DNA of 32,161 nucleotides from Mucilaginibacter arboris (GTDB lineage: Bacteria > Bacteroidota > Bacteroidia > Sphingobacteriales > Sphingobacteriaceae). The stretch lies in assembly GCF_009754915.1 (NCBI RefSeq), contig NZ_WPIK01000025.1, positions 1 to 32,161 of the forward strand. The letters run 5' to 3'. Shown piece by piece: positions 6,837 through 14,152 of the stretch. The translations under genes were made by a program, and so were the position numbers. Within the stretch, counting starts at the first letter, position 1; each line of letters opens with the position of its first letter. The notes under the pieces were generated by a model, which saw only the letters and a list, made by a program, of their open reading frames with translations, was not told the DNA's origin and searched no databases.

Positions 6837-8684
6837 TTACCGGTAACCCATCGCCTGCAAATTAAACAATTCGGCGTAGCGGCCACCTTTAAGCAATAAT
6901 TCTTCGTGACTTCCGATTTCTACCAGTTCTCCTTTTTCTAAAACCAAAATCCTATCTGCCATGCGAACTGTAGAAAAACGGTGCGATATCAATACTGCCG
7001 ATTTTCCTTTCGTTAGTTCTGCAAACCGTTGAAAAACTTCGTATTCTGCCCGCGCATCCAAAGCAGATGTTGGCTCGTCTAAGATCAGCAGTTGTGCATC
7101 GCGCATGTACGCGCGTGCAATGGCTACTTTTTGCCATTCTCCGCCGGATAATTCCACGCCTTCGTAAAAGCGTTTGCCCAGCATCTGGTCGTACTGGCCG
7201 GGTAGTTTCTTAGCCAGGCCATCCGCCAGGCTTTGTTTTGCTGCTATTTCGATCAGTTCGCGGTTTTCTTTTTGTTGGATGTTTCCTACCGCAATGTTTT
7301 GGGCAAAAGTCATCTGATAACGCAAATAATCCTGGAAGATGATGCCAATGTTCATCCGCAGATCGTTCAGATCGTATTCTTTTAAATCGGTTCCATCTAA
7401 TAAAATCCGTCCTTCGGTTGGGTCATATAATCTTGCCAGCAATTTCACCAAAGTTGTTTTGCCCGTGCCGTTTTCGCCTACTAAAGCCAGTTTTTCTCCG
7501 GGATGAAGCGTAAAGTTTAAATGCCGGTTGGCCCATCTTTCTGAATGGAGATATTTAAATCCGACATCTTCAAACTTAAACCCTTGCAAAACTACTTTTG
7601 GAAACGGTTTAGGTTTGCCTGTTACTTTTATTTTAGGCTGAATTTCGAAGAACTCGAAGAAATCGCGCAGGTAAACTGCTCCTTGCGAAACCGTTGTAAA
7701 ACGTGTTAAAATCCCTTCCAGCAATGCCCTTAACTGCCGGAAAGAACCTGCCAGAAATGTTAGCTGGCCTAAAGAAATGCTGCCGTTAACGGTCTGTATA
7801 ATGATATAAACATAAGCGGCATAATAGCCGCTGCTGCCTAAAAGCGCAAAAAAAGAACCCCAGGAAGCACGTTTAATAACAATCCGTTTGTTATCAGCAT
7901 AAAACTGATTGGAAAGCTGTTTAAAACGATCAATGATAAAACCGGAAAGATCAAAGATTTTCACTTCTTTGGCGGTTTCATCGCTGGCACCCAAATATCG
8001 AACATAATCCAGCTCGCGCCGCTCAGGCGTTTGTCCGCGCGTTAAAGCATAAGTTTGATCGTTAAAATAAGATTCGCCCAGGAAAGCCGGAATTATAGCC
8101 ACTAAAAGAAGCAAAATGAGCCAGGGATTGAACGCCATCAAGCCAGCTGCCAGAAAACCCATCGTAATTAAATCCTGTACCTGGCTCAAAACCTGCGAAA
8201 GCAAAATGGTACGGCCAATGGTTTGCTGCCGCGCGCGTTCCAGCTTATCGTAAAACACGGCATCTTCAAACTGGTCCAGGTCTAAAATTGCAGCATGTTC
8301 CATAATTTTAACCGAGGTATGGTTAGAAAAAAGATCGCCTAACAAACTATCCAGCAAGATAATGGCGCGGCTTAAACTATCGGCAGCAATGGCCAGACCA
8401 AATTCTATTGCAACCAGAACCCATAAATGATGATGATCGCCCTGACTGCGATTGAGCAAAACTACCTGATCAATGATGAGTTTGCCGATATATAAAATAG
8501 CCAATGGCAATGCTGAACGCAATAAACGGAGAAAAGCGTTTGCAACAGTCATACCCGGACTGGTTTGCCAAACCAGTTGAAAGAACTGCGGCAGGTTGCG
8601 CAATGCCGCAAGCCGTTCTTTTAGCGTTAATGGTTTTATTTTTGGCGCGCCGTTTTGCCTTTTACCCGAATTGCTTAACTTCAT
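6837..8684 (-). CDS. ABC-type exporter with fused permease and ATPase domains
   Basis: A 615-residue half-transporter with about six N-terminal membrane helices (roughly residues 25-340) and a C-terminal nucleotide-binding domain. Walker A is GENGTGKTT (about 403-411), the signature is LSGGEWQ (about 511), Walker B is LLILDEP followed by TSALDA, and the H-loop is LISHRFSTVR. It would work as a homodimer in the inner membrane. The signature LSGGEWQ in place of LSGGQQQ is common in a subgroup related to peptide or antibiotic exporters. No substrate-binding or partner gene lies next to it. The frame carries one motif copy at 8103-8113 without disruption. Confidence 0.92.
   Translation of the reverse strand: MKLSNSGKRQNGAPKIKPLTLKERLAALRNLPQFFQLVWQTSPGMTVANAFLRLLRSALPLAILYIGKLIIDQVVLLNRSQGDHHHLWVLVAIEFGLAIAADSLSRAIILLDSLLGDLFSNHTSVKIMEHAAILDLDQFEDAVFYDKLERARQQTIGRTILLSQVLSQVQDLITMGFLAAGLMAFNPWLILLLLVAIIPAFLGESYFNDQTYALTRGQTPERRELDYVRYLGASDETAKEVKIFDLSGFIIDRFKQLSNQFYADNKRIVIKRASWGSFFALLGSSGYYAAYVYIIIQTVNGSISLGQLTFLAGSFRQLRALLEGILTRFTTVSQGAVYLRDFFEFFEIQPKIKVTGKPKPFPKVVLQGFKFEDVGFKYLHSERWANRHLNFTLHPGEKLALVGENGTGKTTLVKLLARLYDPTEGRILLDGTDLKEYDLNDLRMNIGIIFQDYLRYQMTFAQNIAVGNIQQKENRELIEIAAKQSLADGLAKKLPGQYDQMLGKRFYEGVELSGGEWQKVAIARAYMRDAQLLILDEPTSALDARAEYEVFQRFAELTKGKSAVLISHRFSTVRMADRILVLEKGELVEIGSHEELLLKGGRYAELFNLQAMGYR
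8103..8113 (+). repeat. Iterated 11-mer inside the ABC exporter gene
   Basis: Exact TAAAAGAAGCA, antisense to the gene, read in the frame that encodes consecutive leucines (LLLLV). It sits within a membrane helix, where the sequence is free to drift. Confidence 0.8.
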
Positions 8685-8800
8685 CGGCCAAAATTAAGAG
8701 AATAGTGGTTAGAAAAGCGTTTTTTGCAGGAACCCGGAAATAAAAAGTGTATATTTTAAGAGATGGCCTGGCTTAAGCATTTATCCGGTTTGAAGTAACT

Positions 8801-8832
8801 GATGCTTCTTTTACCGACTAAAAATCAGCATC
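8801..8832. repeat. Motif copy forming a small hairpin
   Basis: TGCTTCTTTTA at 8803-8813 sits in a unit with GATGCT (8801-8806) and AGCATC (8827-8832) as inverted ends. The extended form, GATGCTTCTTTTACC then CTAAAAATC, also supplies the stop codon of the gene at 8818-9102. Confidence 0.6.
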
Positions 8833-9102
8833 TCTACTCCTGTAGCTTCTAAAATACCAACTGATTGCCGAGCGGTACAAATGCTTATTCCAGCCGTAAC
8901 CTTTTGCAAACAATTTAGGTTGTAAAACATGAAAAAGCAAAGGTTCGCCATGATCGTCCGAATAAAACTTAATGGCATCTGCAGGTAATTTTACGTTTTC
9001 TTCTGCCTGCGGATAAACGCGCATCCGGAATTCTTTTTCCCGGCAAACAATTAAATCGCGGGCAGGATTTTCAGGATCGGGAATTACTTCAAAAGTTAAC
9101 AT
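8818..9102 (-). CDS. Small protein of unknown function
   Basis: I do not recognise this protein of about 94 residues. The ATG at 9102 gives MLTFEVIPDPENPARDL; an earlier in-frame ATG at 9144 adds 14 residues. It is soluble, with no signal peptide or membrane segment, and contains LIVCREKEFRMRVYPQAEE and an aromatic-rich C-terminus (YGWNKHLYRSAISWYF). The last residues (RDADF) and the TAG stop are encoded inside the extended iterated motif (8818-8832). The original C-terminus may therefore have been replaced or trimmed by the repeat. It stands alone, divergent from the toxin-antitoxin pair at 9414. Confidence 0.55.
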   Translation of the reverse strand: MLTFEVIPDPENPARDLIVCREKEFRMRVYPQAEENVKLPADAIKFYSDDHGEPLLFHVLQPKLFAKGYGWNKHLYRSAISWYFRSYRSRDADF

Positions 9103-9147
9103 TTTTATCTTTGTTGGATAGTTAAACAGCCCAATCATCCTCACTGA

Positions 9148-9297
9148 TGCATCTTTTAATTAGGCTAAACCATTTCTGACCTACAATTTCTTTTCCAAAA
9201 ATGATTAGGTTATCCATTTATACTTGTATTTATTAGTTTGCCGCTTGTGCTTGCGTTGCCGCTTGGATTATTATAAATACCGATGATGCTTCTTTTA
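9148..9297 (-). repeat. Two motif copies in the 9103-9413 gap
   Basis: A one-mismatch copy, TGCATCTTTTA (9148-9158), and an exact TGCTTCTTTTA (9287-9297, in GATGATGCTTCTTTTATG). Apart from these and the promoter candidate at 9352, nothing is seen in this gap. Confidence 0.65.
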
Positions 9298-9351
9298 TGT
9301 TTGGAATTTTTATTGGAGGATGGAATCCGAAGTTAAGTGCAGCAAGTAAAA

Positions 9352-9383
9352 TTTGTCAATTTAAAAAATTAAATGTATTTTAG
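9352..9383 (+). promoter_or_regulatory. Candidate -33/-7 promoter of the PIN-type pair
   Basis: TTTG at 9352-9355, a 20-base spacer and TATTTTAG at 9376-9383 approximate the Bacteroidota consensus. The ATG is at 9414. The -7 box has two off-consensus positions at its end. Confidence 0.35.
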
Positions 9384-9413
9384 TAACTTTAGGCAAGCTA
9401 ATAAAAGTGTAAA

Positions 9414-9620
9414 ATGCTAGTAGAAAGAACAACCAATAATGAAATTGTGATTACAGTATCACCTTATGTTGATAGTTTTGGAATTCAACGGTTGATTGAT
9501 TATGCAAAATACTTAGAGGCAACAGCACACAGTAAAGCAAAACAAGCCGATGCAGATGCATTAGCGGAGAAGATTAATGCTTCTTGGTGGGAAAATAACA
9601 AGAACCGTTTTTTACAATGA
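9414..9620 (+). CDS. Antitoxin of a PIN-type toxin-antitoxin pair
   Basis: A 68-residue protein that opens with a short beta segment (EIVITVSPYVD) and continues as a helix (IQRLIDYAKYLEATAHSKAKQ), ending in WWENNKNRFLQ. This resembles the small antitoxins, with a trailing ALAEKINASWW region, that precede PIN-domain genes in Bacteroidota. Function is inferred from the four-base ATGA overlap with the PIN gene at 9617. Because the toxin partner is truncated, this antitoxin may now be an orphan in practice. Confidence 0.75.
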   Translation: MLVERTTNNEIVITVSPYVDSFGIQRLIDYAKYLEATAHSKAKQADADALAEKINASWWENNKNRFLQ

Positions 9621-10003
9621 AATTAATAGTTGATGCTAACATTGTTTTTAGCGCAATATTAAATACTAACGGTAAAATTGGAGATTTGCTGATTAATTCT
9701 AATAAGTACTTTACTTTTATTGCACCAGATTTTTTGAGAATAGAAATTAAAAAACATCATTTAAAAATTATTAAAATTTCTGGATTGACATTAGAACAAG
9801 TTCAGGAGGCAGAATTTCAAATTTATAAAGATATTACATTTATTTCCGAAGAACAAATCAAAGTATCAACCTGGATTGCAGCAGAAAAATTAGTTTTTGA
9901 TATTGACCCCAAAGACATTACTTATGGTTTCCTCGAAATTTTCTGCAATAACCTTTTCTATTTCATCAGCTTCTTCTTTCGACCAAATACCAGACATTGC
10001 TGA
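9617..10003 (+). pseudogene. PIN-domain toxin, 3' end lost and replaced by antisense DNA
   Basis: The first 104 or so residues are a PIN-domain RNase toxin: MKLIVDANIVFSAIL with acidic D6, a middle segment APDFLRIEIKKHH, and DIDPKDITY, which carries the conserved acidic residues. Directly after DITY (about 9928) the frame runs into the antisense strand of a separate antitoxin relic. The tail GFLEIFCNNLFYFISFFF is therefore chance coding. The normal end of the fold, including the last conserved acidic position (usually a GD-K motif), is missing, so ribonuclease activity is doubtful. The ORF is 128 residues, short by some 15-25 real residues. Confidence 0.75.
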
Positions 10004-10130
10004 GAACAGATTTGTCGAATCATCTTCCTGTAATGCAGTTTTTTTTAAGTACAGCTTCTAAAGCAGAAAGTGTATGCTCATTATCAATTTTGAGCACTTC
10101 TTCAATTAAATGTAATTTACGTGCATCAAA
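9930..10130 (-). pseudogene. Frameshifted antitoxin relic, antisense to the PIN gene tail
   Basis: The minus strand from 10130 reads FDARKLHLIEEVLKIDNEHT, then LSALEAVLKK. One extra base in an eight-base A/T run (10039-10046) shifts the frame. It then continues as TALQEDDSTNLF, SAMSGIWSKEEADEIEKV and IAENFEE. This looks like the helical antitoxins that accompany toxin genes in Bacteroidota. There is no start codon, there is a frameshift, and its 3' end abuts the cut PIN gene near 9928. It is the remnant of a second toxin-antitoxin pair whose toxin is gone. Confidence 0.65.
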
Positions 10131-10223
10131 ATATCATAATCAAATCTAACTAATGTTTTATAAATTTCAATAGCAAGGTATTAGTTATAATTTGAATTGA
10201 ATTTTATCTATTTAAAGCTATCC

Positions 10224-10961
10224 CTATTCCTTCCCATTCAACAAAAATTCAATCAAATCATCCGTATTCCTAAAAAAATCTTTGTAAACATTAAACAATT
10301 CCGTTTCATGATACTTTTTTATCTGAATACCTTCTTCACTAAACTCATAAATAATAGCATTTGGATAGGCAATTAAAATTGGCGAATGCGTGGCAATAAC
10401 AAACTGGGAATTTTGCTTTACCAATTCATCGATGCGCAGCAACATGGCCATTTGCCTTGTTGGCGATAATGCTGCTTCCGGCTCATCCAGAATGTACAAT
10501 CCATTACCAAAAAATCTGTTCATAAAAAGTGCCCAAAAGGATTCTCCATGAGATTGTTCGTGTAAAGAAGTGCCTCCGTAGGAATCAATAATACCGTCCC
10601 CTATTTTTTCAATCTCTGTTGCAACGTTATAAAAACTCTCACTTCTTAAAAAAAAGCCATCAGTATGCTTGTTCACACCTCTTGAAGTACGCATGTGATG
10701 ATGCAATTCGGAGTGAGAGGCCCTTGTATTGAAATTAAAATTGGAACTACCACCTTCCGGGTTAAATCCCGAAAGCACTGCAATGGCTTCAATTAAAGTG
10801 GATTTGCCTGTCCCGTTCTCTCCTACAAAGAAAGTTACTTCCTGATGAAACTCAAGATGATCGGTAGTTTTGAAAAAAGGAAGATTGAAAGGATAACTGT
10901 CGAAATTTTCTATATTCTGTTTGTTAAAATAGAGTTCTATCAGTTCGACTTTTGAAATCAT
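10224..10961 (-). CDS. AAA-family ATPase of the SMC/ABC-like predicted-ATPase type
   Basis: A 245-residue stand-alone ATPase. Walker A is GENGTGKST at residues 47-55, Walker B is LYILDEPEAAL, and a switch His lies in FVIATHSPILIAYP. The late ABC-type signature region is around SHGESFWALFMNRFF. This is the architecture of small predicted ATPases (COG3910-like), distant relatives of SMC and OLD proteins, with no nuclease domain of its own. Some relatives work in phage defence with a separate effector, but no convincing partner lies directly beside it. The flanks hold a toxin-antitoxin relic and a displaced xylA end, so it sits in an accessory zone. Confidence 0.85.
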   Translation of the reverse strand: MISKVELIELYFNKQNIENFDSYPFNLPFFKTTDHLEFHQEVTFFVGENGTGKSTLIEAIAVLSGFNPEGGSSNFNFNTRASHSELHHHMRTSRGVNKHTDGFFLRSESFYNVATEIEKIGDGIIDSYGGTSLHEQSHGESFWALFMNRFFGNGLYILDEPEAALSPTRQMAMLLRIDELVKQNSQFVIATHSPILIAYPNAIIYEFSEEGIQIKKYHETELFNVYKDFFRNTDDLIEFLLNGKE

Positions 10962-11020
10962 CTTTTATAATATCAGTTTAAGCTTTGCCGGTTAGTTATT
11001 TGGCGAGGAGTTTAAAAAGC

Positions 11021-11155
11021 AATTATAAGGTTGTTTAAACGACTTGGAAATAATAAAATTTTATTTGTTGTTCCTGGCTCCATTTTATCCCCATAAAAGA
11101 AGCATCTGACTAAAGCAGACAAGAAAGAAAATAAGTTTAAACAACTTCAATTATA
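11021..11155. repeat. Small element with inverted ends around a motif copy
   Basis: GGTTGTTTAAAC near 11029-11040 and GTTTAAACAAC at 11135-11145 are inverted (11 bases exact). They bracket an exact TAAAAGAAGCA at 11094-11104. The block from the motif through AAGTTTAAACA resembles 6783-6823. It may be a tiny non-autonomous element. Confidence 0.45.
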
Positions 11156-11428
11156 ACAAAAGAAGCACCCAATTTTCACGGATGCTTCTTTTATCACCTA
11201 AAAATTGATATTATATATAATCGTTAATTAAATTTTCCAAGTATTCCTGTTTGCCGCTGATGGTTGCTGGTTCTCCGTTTTCTGCAGCGTAGTTGCGCAG
11301 GTCTTCTAAAGATAATTTACCTTCTTCAAACTCCTTGCCTTTTCCACTGTCAAAAGAAGCATAACGCTCTTCTCGTACTTTTTTGTAATCTGATTTTTGC
11401 AGGATGTTATCCGCAGTAATCAAAGCAC
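11151..11428 (-). pseudogene. Displaced 3' end of xylA with its terminator
   Basis: This minus-strand segment encodes the last 69 or so residues of xylose isomerase ([20 protein letters not shown] through ENLINDYI) plus the terminator hairpin. It is a direct repeat of 13871-14152. Homology begins at TTATA (11151) and ends exactly at CAAAGCAC (11428). I count seven base differences over about 205 coding bases, all silent, plus a small change at the very C-terminus (NDYI versus NRYI). The open frame of 70 residues beginning at 11423 is not an independent gene; it is the cut-off tail. Confidence 0.9.
11158..11192 (-). terminator. Terminator copy behind the displaced xylA end
   Basis: Two inverted motif copies (AAAAGAAGCACCC 11158-11170 and GGATGCTTCTTTT 11180-11192) form a 13-pair stem, with one G-U pair when read on the minus strand. 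The loop is nine bases and TTTTG follows. Confidence 0.7.
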
Positions 11429-11484
11429 ATAATACGTTTTGTTAAAAAGAATTTTCAGGTTTTAGAAATTTGTCCTAAATTTAC

Positions 11485-11496
11485 AGACAGTTGTCT
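11485..11496. promoter_or_regulatory. Possible operator of the ParS/RES pair
   Basis: AGACAGTTGTCT, an inverted repeat with five-base arms, lies 15 bases before the antitoxin ATG. Autorepression by Xre-type antitoxins is common, but this assignment rests on symmetry and position only. Confidence 0.3.
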
Positions 11497-11510
11497 AATT
11501 TATATTTTTT

Positions 11511-12011
11511 ATGACTTATTTAGAAAAAGATATTACCAATAAACTTGATAAAGAAGTTGCCTCAATAATTAAGCGTTCTGGTTTTGATAAGCAATTAACA
11601 TCATCGATAAAGCATCTAACCTATTCAGACTTATTTTTAAATAAAATGCTTATTATCCAGGTAATTCGAGAAGGGGTTCCTTATTCTTTTTTTAGTTTAA
11701 TCCAACATTATACACCTTTTAGCGAAAATGATTGGGCGAAGTTTTTGGATATATCAACTAAGTCTTTACAACGCTATAAACAAACATCAAAAAAATTTAA
11801 ACCAACACAGTCAGAAAAAATTATGGAGATGGCGGAAGTTACCAATGTTGGATTAGATGTTTTTGGAGAAATGGAGAAATTTAAACTCTGGTTAGATACA
11901 CCTAATTTTGCATTAGGAAATATGAGGCCGATTGAATTACTTAACGATTCTTATGGTAAAGAAATGGTAATTGGAGAACTTACCCGGATAAACTATGGTA
12001 TTTTAGTTTGA
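11511..12011 (+). CDS. Xre/MbcA/ParS-type antitoxin
   Basis: A 166-residue antitoxin. Residues about 60-110 form a helical Xre-like domain (FSENDWAKFLDISTKSLQRY). The C-terminal toxin-binding (MbcA/ParS/Xre) domain is clear: VGLDVFGEMEKFKLWLDTP, then FALGNMRPIELL and GELTRINYGILV. It neutralises the RES toxin next to it and probably represses the pair. The stop TGA overlaps the next ATG by one base (TGATG), so translation is coupled. The pair is the first cargo beyond the displaced xylA end. Confidence 0.92.
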   Translation: MTYLEKDITNKLDKEVASIIKRSGFDKQLTSSIKHLTYSDLFLNKMLIIQVIREGVPYSFFSLIQHYTPFSENDWAKFLDISTKSLQRYKQTSKKFKPTQSEKIMEMAEVTNVGLDVFGEMEKFKLWLDTPNFALGNMRPIELLNDSYGKEMVIGELTRINYGILV

Positions 12012-12469
12012 TGGAAGTTTTTAGGTTATCCAGAAAAAAATTTGCAACTGATTTATCCGGAAAAGGTTCAGCCTTAAAAGGTGCCAGATGGAATTCTGTT
12101 GGTGTAGAACTGATTTATACTGCGGGAAACAGATCACTGGCGATGGCAGAAGTTGCAGTACACTTTACGTTAGCAACATTACCGAGTGATTATGTAATGA
12201 TGGCTGTATTTATACCGGATGATATATCTTTGGTTAGACTTAATATTTCTGATTTGCCGATAGATTGGAATATGTTTCCTCATCCAGCATTAACCCAATC
12301 AATCGGAGATAAGTTTGTAGCAGACAATAAATATTGTATTCTTCAAATTCCATCAGCTGTAACTTTTGGAGATTATAATTTTTTGATAAATCCAAATCAC
12401 CCTGATTTTTTAAATATTAAAATTATAGAAACTGTTGATTTCCCTTTCGATAAAAGGGTATTTAGGTGA
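12011..12469 (+). CDS. RES-domain toxin (NAD+-degrading family)
   Basis: A 152-residue protein of the RES family, whose studied members deplete cellular NAD+. The family's Arg-Glu-Ser pattern is present: the Arg within LKGARWNSVGVELIYTAGNR, the Glu within SLAMAEVAVHF, and the Ser within QIPSAVTFGDYNFLINPNHPDF. The ATG at 12011 overlaps the antitoxin stop; an in-frame TTG one codon earlier is unlikely. Length is normal and no lesion is visible, so this is probably a working toxin held by its ParS-type partner. It would also help retain the inserted segment. Confidence 0.92.
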   Translation: MEVFRLSRKKFATDLSGKGSALKGARWNSVGVELIYTAGNRSLAMAEVAVHFTLATLPSDYVMMAVFIPDDISLVRLNISDLPIDWNMFPHPALTQSIGDKFVADNKYCILQIPSAVTFGDYNFLINPNHPDFLNIKIIETVDFPFDKRVFR

Positions 12470-12509
12470 AGTTTCAAATTCTGATACTTCTTTTACAACT
12501 TAAAATTCA

Positions 12510-12532
12510 GGATAATAACCTACTAATTATCC
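12510..12532. terminator. Weak bidirectional terminator candidate
   Basis: GGATAAT (12510-12516) and ATTATCC (12526-12532) form a seven-pair stem with a nine-base loop between the converging RES and HNH genes. A near-copy of the iterated motif (TACTTCTTTTA) lies at 12485-12495. Confidence 0.35.
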
Positions 12533-12549
12533 CAAAGTTTTAATGCACT

Positions 12550-13803
12550 TTAAATTTTATTTACTCTACGAATTATAGTTTGAATTGCTGTAATCTGATA
12601 AAGCTTATTGGTTGGTAATAACTTTATAAAAAGCATTTCATCTAAGATAAAATCTGTTATTATAGTATTAGTTGTGTCTCCTTTCGGTATTTTTTCGAGT
12701 TGAGGCTGCTCTAATTTTAATTCGATATTAGAATATTGAATCAATTCAAGACTATTATAAATAGGAACTTTTTCGTTAATTTTATAAAAATCAAATTCTG
12801 GATGATTTTGTAATTTATTAAAAGCCTCAAGTGCAGAATTATCAGGAAACAAGTATTGGAAGTTATATTCTACTTGAGTATACGTTCTTCTGATCAGCTC
12901 ATTACTGTTTATTATCTCGCATTTATAAGACGTAGTATCATTTTTAAGTATTATCAAATCATTTTTTAAATAACTTTTTTTACTCAATTGTATTCCAATA
13001 GAAAAGGTATTAAAAATATTTACTTGACATATTAATCCAAGTGACTTAGCGTCCATTAATATTACATAATGATTGTTATTTTCAAAGTCTATTAAATGCG
13101 ACAAAGGTTTCAGTATTTTTTTATCAAATCCATTACCTATAAAAATTATATCTGATTTCATTTTTTGTATATCAGCATTGAATAGTATCTCGGATATTTT
13201 TACTGCTAATTCATCATGAAAATATTGGGGGATTTGATCTACAGCAAATTCATAAGCAATTTTTAATAGTGCAATTTTGAAATCTACTATATCTATAGTA
13301 ATTTTAGATTCAAGCCATGGTTCTTCTATAGTTTCTTCGATTTGATTTTCAAAACTAATCTTTGATCTATCTAAATTTCTCATTTTTAATATTTTGTCTA
13401 TAATTCCATCTTTTAAGTGCAGGTCTTTTTTGTCAATACTAAATGAAAAATTACTTTGTGGATAATCTGACTTTAATTCTGGTACAAACGGTAATAATCT
13501 TAAAATAAACTTTCCATCTTTATTTAAATCAAATGTAGCCTTTCGGCCAGGTTCATTTTTTAATGTTTGTACTCCTGCAAAAGGATTGGGAATTCTTCCA
13601 GATTTCCCTTTAATATTCAGTTCATATCGTTTAAATTCAATAAACTTATGACTTGTAAGTTTACTGTCTATCTCAGCTCCCATTTTAGAATTACAATCTT
13701 CACAAACTGTAAATATATGGTAGTAACCTTTTATAGAATCAGGAATTACATGCTCATCATTAAATTTAATTTTTTCTTTTCTACAGATTATACATTTTCG
13801 CAT
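12550..13803 (-). CDS. HNH-type protein with a long unknown C-terminal region
   Basis: A 417-residue protein. Its first 40 residues form an HNH endonuclease-like zinc fold: C4-x2-C7, then E17-H18 in DEHVIPDSIKG, then C34-x2-C37-N38. This is the CxxC...EHVIP...CxxCN pattern of HNH_5-like nucleases. The remaining 375 or so residues have no family I recognise and are rich in K, I, N and D, with a hydrophobic helix segment around VDFKIALLKIAYEFAVDQ. The gene is very AT-rich compared with xylA next to it, which supports transfer. It lies inside the segment bracketed by xylA repeats. A role as a defence nuclease is plausible but unproven. Confidence 0.75.
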   Translation of the reverse strand: MRKCIICRKEKIKFNDEHVIPDSIKGYYHIFTVCEDCNSKMGAEIDSKLTSHKFIEFKRYELNIKGKSGRIPNPFAGVQTLKNEPGRKATFDLNKDGKFILRLLPFVPELKSDYPQSNFSFSIDKKDLHLKDGIIDKILKMRNLDRSKISFENQIEETIEEPWLESKITIDIVDFKIALLKIAYEFAVDQIPQYFHDELAVKISEILFNADIQKMKSDIIFIGNGFDKKILKPLSHLIDFENNNHYVILMDAKSLGLICQVNIFNTFSIGIQLSKKSYLKNDLIILKNDTTSYKCEIINSNELIRRTYTQVEYNFQYLFPDNSALEAFNKLQNHPEFDFYKINEKVPIYNSLELIQYSNIELKLEQPQLEKIPKGDTTNTIITDFILDEMLFIKLLPTNKLYQITAIQTIIRRVNKI

Positions 13804-13870
13804 AAGTTTTTCTTTTACACTAAATATAATTTAAATCAGAACTGAAGTAAACGATATTTAAAAAATTAGA

Positions 13871-14152
13871 TTATAAAAAAAGAAGCACCCGATTTTCACC
13901 GGATGCTTCTTTTATCACCTAAAAATCGTTAACCTTAGATATAACGGTTAATTAAATTTTCCAAGTATTCCTGTTTGCCGCTGATGGTTGCAGGTTCTCC
14001 GTTTTCTGCAGCGTAGTTGCGCAGGTCTTCCAAAGATAATTTACCTTCTTCAAACTCCTTGCCTTTTCCACTATCAAAAGAAGCATAACGCTCTTCGCGT
14101 ACTTTTTTGTAATCAGATTTTTGTAGGATGTTATCTGCAGTAATCAAAGCAC
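13871..14152 (-). repeat. xylA-proximal copy of the direct repeat
   Basis: The 3' end of intact xylA plus its terminator, repeated in the same orientation at 11151-11428. The two copies bracket 11429-13870 (2,442 bases). Confidence 0.9.
13878..13913 (-). terminator. Terminator of the xylB-xylA operon, built from inverted motif copies
   Basis: AAAAGAAGCACCC (13878-13890) and GGATGCTTCTTTT (13901-13913) make a 13-pair stem with one G-U pair on the minus strand and a ten-base loop. Seven T then follow in the minus-strand reading. It lies 22 bases after the xylA stop. Confidence 0.8.

Noticed and set aside
6409-6846. A 145-codon plus-strand open frame and a 75-codon minus-strand frame (6610-6837)
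   Set aside because: Both run through the motif cluster and the 94-base palindrome; the apparent repeated peptide (LIKEASPF) is just the DNA repeat read in frame.
11211-11423. An independent 70-residue gene
   Set aside because: It is the duplicated tail of xylA with no start context of its own, cut exactly where homology to xylA ends.
11429-13870. A complete integrative element
   Set aside because: No integrase, recombinase or mobilisation gene is present; only the repeat geometry supports integration, so it is reported as an inserted segment of unknown mechanism.
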